From NCBI GenBank assembly GCA_021325275.1, contig JAJPHL010000009.1, positions 62,001 through 126,000 on the forward strand: DNA of 64,000 nucleotides. Direction: 5' to 3'. The notes beneath the pieces were generated by a model. That model did not search any database and was not told the DNA's origin. It saw only the letters and a list, made by a program, of their open reading frames with translations. The stretch is from Terriglobia bacterium. Lineage in GTDB: Bacteria > Acidobacteriota > Terriglobia > JAJPHL01. This document shows, piece after piece, positions 60,752-64,000 of the stretch (its first letter is position 1; each line of letters starts with the position of its first letter). The translations under genes were made by a program, and so were the position numbers.

Positions 60752-61516
60752 CTACGGATCCACGAGATCCGGGATGCGATTGAACATCGGCGAGACGACC
60801 AGCGCGCCCACGATCAGCAAAAGAACGATCAGCGCGAAAATACCTAATTGCTTCCACGTGAAGTACGGGCCTTCCACAAAAGCAAACGCCAAAAACTTGT
60901 TGTGACAATTCCGGCACGAGTACGTGCGAATGCCCAGTAGCGACATCGCACGCACCAGCGGATTCGACGGCCGGATGTGCAGGGCCCGGTGTTTCTGGCA
61001 AAACGGACACTTGCGCCGTCCACCGTGTACACCATCCTCGCCGCGTTTGCGCTTTCGCTTTCCGCTGCGTTCCTCGAACTCATGCAGGCGATTCAGCGAC
61101 GCCACTCCCGGCGGCAACGGCGGAGGAATCTGATCGGCGGGATGTTGGCCGTGAGGCATCGAGGGCGGTCCGGAAAACTCGCCGTGCGGCCGGGCTTCCG
61201 GCGTTGCCGTTTCCTCCACACCGGCTTCGCGTTGCAATTCCGCGGCGACACGCCGCACTAACTCTTCGATCTTTGCAGGATCGCCGGCGAGCGTGGAATT
61301 CCCCTTCGCCGCTTGACGCGCGGCGGCCTCCTGTTCCGGGAGAGGATGCAGCCGCATCGATTGAAGATCGGCCGCCTCGGGAATCGGCGCGTTGTAGGGA
61401 CCGGAATGCGCGCGCCGGCGCGTGCGAACGCGTCCGGACGGAGTTATTTCCTGGAACGGCTCGCGCTCTTGCGAGTCTTCTGGATTTGCATCGCTCAGTT
61501 TCTCGGAATCGGACAC
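60752..61516 (-). CDS. Zinc-ribbon membrane protein
   Basis: 254 aa. The first 150 residues are acidic and proline-rich, probably disordered. CPFCQKH and CRNCHNK (about 172-178 and 204-210) form a zinc ribbon facing the cytoplasm, followed by one or two membrane helices (about 223-242, LGIFALIVLLLIVGALVV). The family is not recognised. It is adjacent to, but convergent with, the anti-sigma gene. Confidence 0.6.
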   Translation of the reverse strand: MSDSEKLSDANPEDSQEREPFQEITPSGRVRTRRRAHSGPYNAPIPEAADLQSMRLHPLPEQEAAARQAAKGNSTLAGDPAKIEELVRRVAAELQREAGVEETATPEARPHGEFSGPPSMPHGQHPADQIPPPLPPGVASLNRLHEFEERSGKRKRKRGEDGVHGGRRKCPFCQKHRALHIRPSNPLVRAMSLLGIRTYSCRNCHNKFLAFAFVEGPYFTWKQLGIFALIVLLLIVGALVVSPMFNRIPDLVDP

Positions 61517-61566
61517 AACTACGCCTCAGAAATCAGGCTACCACAGCGATGTCGGGTGCGGGCGGC

Positions 61567-62277
61567 TCAATTTGCACCAGTACCGACGAATTTGTAACCA
61601 GTACCGTGCAGCGTCAAGATGAATCGCGGATGCGCGGCGTCGTCTTCCACTTTTTGACGCAGTTTCATCACGTGGGTGTCGACCGTGCGCGTGGTCGGAT
61701 AATTCTCGTATCCCCAAACGTCTTCCAGCAAGCGGTCGCGGCTAAGCGTTTCGCCGCGATGCAGAATGAAGTAACGTAAAAGGTCGAGTTCCTTCGTGGA
61801 AAACTCCAGCGGCTTGCCGTTGCGCGTGGCGCGATGCAGCGTGAAATCCACGGTGACCGAACCGAAAGAATAATTTTCGATCGGTTGGCGTCCCGGATCG
61901 GAGCGGCGCAAGAGCGCCTTCACACGCGCCAGCAATTCGCGAATGGAAAACGGTTTGGTCACGTAGTCGTCGGCGCCGGTTTCCAATCCCGCGACTTTAT
62001 CGATCTCCTGGCCGCGCGCCGTCAGCATCAGGATCGGCACGCGCGAGCGGGCCCGCAGCTTTTTGCAAACTTCCATGCCGCTCATCTTCGGCAGCATCAC
62101 GTCGAGGATCACGAGGTCCGGTTTTTCGCCGTTGGCGCGGCGCAAGCCTTCCTCGCCGTCCTTCGCGGCGATCACTTGATAGCCTTCGTACTCGAAGTTG
62201 TCGCGCAGGCCGGCGAGCATATCGGCTTCGTCTTCCACGATCAGAATTTTGAAATTAGTTTCGGCTGGCATCGTCAA
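61567..62277 (-). CDS. OmpR/PhoB-family response regulator
   Basis: 236 aa; it starts at the ATG at 62277 or two codons later. The receiver domain has EDE (acidic pocket), VILDVMLPKMSG (phospho-Asp in LDVML), MLTARG and TKPFS (Lys). The winged-helix DNA-binding domain follows (about 130-230: STKELDLLRYFILHRGETLSRDRLLEDVW). The gene start lies inside the end of the kinase gene, so it is coupled with it. Confidence 0.95.
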   Translation of the reverse strand: MTMPAETNFKILIVEDEADMLAGLRDNFEYEGYQVIAAKDGEEGLRRANGEKPDLVILDVMLPKMSGMEVCKKLRARSRVPILMLTARGQEIDKVAGLETGADDYVTKPFSIRELLARVKALLRRSDPGRQPIENYSFGSVTVDFTLHRATRNGKPLEFSTKELDLLRYFILHRGETLSRDRLLEDVWGYENYPTTRTVDTHVMKLRQKVEDDAAHPRFILTLHGTGYKFVGTGAN

Positions 62278-63925
62278 TGGGCACCTTCAAAATAAATTTG
62301 CTTCCTTGGCCGGGGGAGCTCTCCACAGAAACCGTGCCGTGGTGCGCCTGCGCCACGTGCTTCACGAGCGACAGCCCCAGGCCGCTGCCTTTCGTGGTGT
62401 GCACCAGCGGATCGCCGGCGCGATAGAACTTTTCGAAAATGCGAATGTGGTCTTTCCGCGCGATTCCGATTCCGCGGTCTTCCACTTCCAGCGCCACGCT
62501 GCCGTTCTCGCGATTCAACCGCACGGCCACTTGCCGCGAGTCGCCGGAGTACTTTACCGCGTTGTCGAGCAGATTCAGTACGCAGAGCGAATACGACTCG
62601 CGATCGACCAGCACGGGCGGCAGATCTCCCGCGAGAGTCTCTTCCACTTGAAATCCCTTTTCGTCGAGCTGATAGCGATACGCGCCGATCGCCTGGCCGA
62701 CCAGTCCCGCCAGATCGGTGCGCTCAAAGCGATATTGCTTGCCGCCGGCTTCGATGCGCGAGAAATCGAGCAGGTTGTTGATCAGTCCGGTCAACCTCTC
62801 GCTTTCTTTCCGAATGGTCGAATAATACTCCTGCATTTTTTCAGGACGCCGCACGCGTCCGAGCTCCAGCGTCTCGGCGAACAAGCGGATCAGCGCCAAC
62901 GGCGTCTTTAGCTCGTGACTCACGTTCGACACGAAGTCCGATTTCAGGCGCGCCAACTCCATTTCCTGATTCACGCTGCGCCACGTGAAGAACACGCCGC
63001 CCAGCAGGACGCCGCCCATCACGATGGCCAGGTAGAAATTGCGGCGCAGGATGTCGTCGGCGATCGAGTCGATGCTTTCGCCCTTCAGCTTGATGTAGAC
63101 CGAGCCGAACAGCGTCGCGCCGTCGAAAGGTTTGTGCGTGTCGGTATCGCGGAATTCCGCCGGCTCGCTCGACCAAACCAAGTCCTGCGTTTCCTGATCG
63201 CGAATGCCGACGACCGCTTTGTCGAACCACTCGTCCGTCTCGGGCGACGCCGCGTTTTTGTAGGCCGCCGGGAAGAGCGTCTTATGCAAATAATCGCGAT
63301 CCAGTGTGAATCCGAGCACGCCGGCCGGATGCCCTTGCGCGTCGTGGATCAACACGTAGTGCGCGGTGTTGTACTGGTGGCGCGGACGCTTCAGCACCAC
63401 CAGAAAATCGTCGGTGGTGGAGTACAAGGGCTGATGCGTGCCGGGTACCGGTTTCTCGCCGTCTTGCAGCGCTTCCACCAGGCGATCGTAAGTGGCCGCA
63501 AAATTCGCGGCGATCTGCTCGGCGTTTTCACTGCGTTCGTGCGCCTCGAAGCTGTCGGGCTCGGAAGGCCGCGGGAAAATCATCGCGCCGGTGGAGGGAT
63601 GATAGAAGACCAGCAAATCGGCGTACGGTTTGTCGACAATCTCCTTGCGCAGCCGCTCGCACAGCACATCGTCGTCTTGGGAGGGAGCCGGCTCCAGGCT
63701 CGCGGCGAGGTCGCGGCCCAAGCGATCTTTCTCCAGCACGATCTGATGCTCCACGCTCTTGATCACCTGCAAGAGTTGCTGATTGACGATGGCGTGCGCC
63801 GTCTTGGTCTGTTTGGCGTAATAGAGGTGCTCGAGTTGCGAGGCGAGTAGCGCGGCGATTGGGAGCAGCAGCGCTACCACCATCACCACGCCCACTCTGG
63901 TTTTGGGCGACCAATGCGGCTTCAT
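62255..63925 (-). CDS. Membrane sensor histidine kinase
   Basis: 556 aa from ATG 63925; a TTG at 63943 is also possible. Membrane helices lie at about 10-28 and near 300 (FYLAIVMGGVLLGGVFFTW) and bracket an extracytoplasmic sensor of about 270 residues. The HisKA domain has the H-box FVSNVSHELKTPLALIRLF, followed by N-box LLDNAVKYS, G1 VEDRGIGI, F and G2 GSGLGLSLV. It phosphorylates the downstream response regulator. The sensor domain lacks a recognised fold by eye. 63926-64000 holds no further gene. Confidence 0.95.
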   Translation of the reverse strand: MKPHWSPKTRVGVVMVVALLLPIAALLASQLEHLYYAKQTKTAHAIVNQQLLQVIKSVEHQIVLEKDRLGRDLAASLEPAPSQDDDVLCERLRKEIVDKPYADLLVFYHPSTGAMIFPRPSEPDSFEAHERSENAEQIAANFAATYDRLVEALQDGEKPVPGTHQPLYSTTDDFLVVLKRPRHQYNTAHYVLIHDAQGHPAGVLGFTLDRDYLHKTLFPAAYKNAASPETDEWFDKAVVGIRDQETQDLVWSSEPAEFRDTDTHKPFDGATLFGSVYIKLKGESIDSIADDILRRNFYLAIVMGGVLLGGVFFTWRSVNQEMELARLKSDFVSNVSHELKTPLALIRLFAETLELGRVRRPEKMQEYYSTIRKESERLTGLINNLLDFSRIEAGGKQYRFERTDLAGLVGQAIGAYRYQLDEKGFQVEETLAGDLPPVLVDRESYSLCVLNLLDNAVKYSGDSRQVAVRLNRENGSVALEVEDRGIGIARKDHIRIFEKFYRAGDPLVHTTKGSGLGLSLVKHVAQAHHGTVSVESSPGQGSKFILKVPIDDASRN

Positions 63926-64000
63926 GAAGTCATTTCGTTGCAAACAAACCTGCTTTTAGAATATTGTCGCCAGAGTGGTAGTGTGTCAAGGGCGGGTGAA

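Overview
The window looks like one chromosomal stretch of a Solibacter/Bryobacter-type acidobacterium (inference). Supporting signs are high GC, an Oar-like TonB receptor with a carboxypeptidase-regulatory domain, 3'-end relics of acidobacterial duplicated orphan permeases (ADOP), a giant NHL-repeat protein, winged-helix/TolB/TPR regulators, ThuA proteins and a DUF2239 gene. No complete tRNA or rRNA gene was found.

Layout. (1) 1-5038: a membrane-anchored HTH regulator cut by the left edge, a secreted Asp-box protein with a lipoprotein, and an orphan VirB2/TrbC-like pilin. (2) About 5.2-17.6 kb: a plasmid-derived region with many small zinc proteins, a CHC2/Toprim primase, a Rep initiator facing four 22-bp iterons, ParA with a small partner and clustered AGTCT boxes, a DUF932 gene, and relics (XRE, CPBP protease). 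A strongly structured non-coding stretch at 7166-7590 precedes the primase. (3) About 17.7-34.2 kb: a catabolic island (TPR regulator, two ThuA proteins, TonB receptor, quinoprotein, cytochrome c, ThDP enzyme, MFS, citrate-synthase-like lyase, CoA-acylating aldehyde dehydrogenase, Zn-dehydrogenase), followed by one MFS gene. (4) 35.5-43.8 kb: a defence cassette consisting of a SIR2-ATPase-APAZ protein, a short catalytically dead Argonaute and a second SIR2 protein, then a metzincin-TPR protease and an orphan Hcp. (5) 43.8-64 kb: ordinary chromosome with the NHL/dockerin-like protein, carboxylesterase, methyltransferase, SDR, GIY-YIG and DUF2239 genes, FAD oxidase, hslR, transglutaminase, mqsA with an mqsR relic, an ECF sigma/anti-sigma pair and a two-component system.

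The most striking structure ties regions 3 and 4 together. The 3' end of a tRNA-Ser-like gene recurs at 17665, 34133, 35518 and 43782, with a partial copy at 41474. The copies at 34133 and 43782 are each preceded by the same diverged 101-bp arm, whereas those at 17665 and 35518 are both followed by AGTT. This is what two separate integrations of related elements at a tRNA 3' end would leave: one of about 16.5 kb (catabolism) and one of about 8.3 kb (Argonaute defence). No integrase is visible in the window.

Functionally, the Argonaute cassette is expected to act as an abortive-infection system in which guide recognition by the Argonaute-APAZ pair switches on SIR2 NAD+ hydrolysis. The extra GHKL-type ATPase domain inside the APAZ protein and the extra SIR2 gene make it unusual. 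The substrate of the catabolic island cannot be read from sequence alone.
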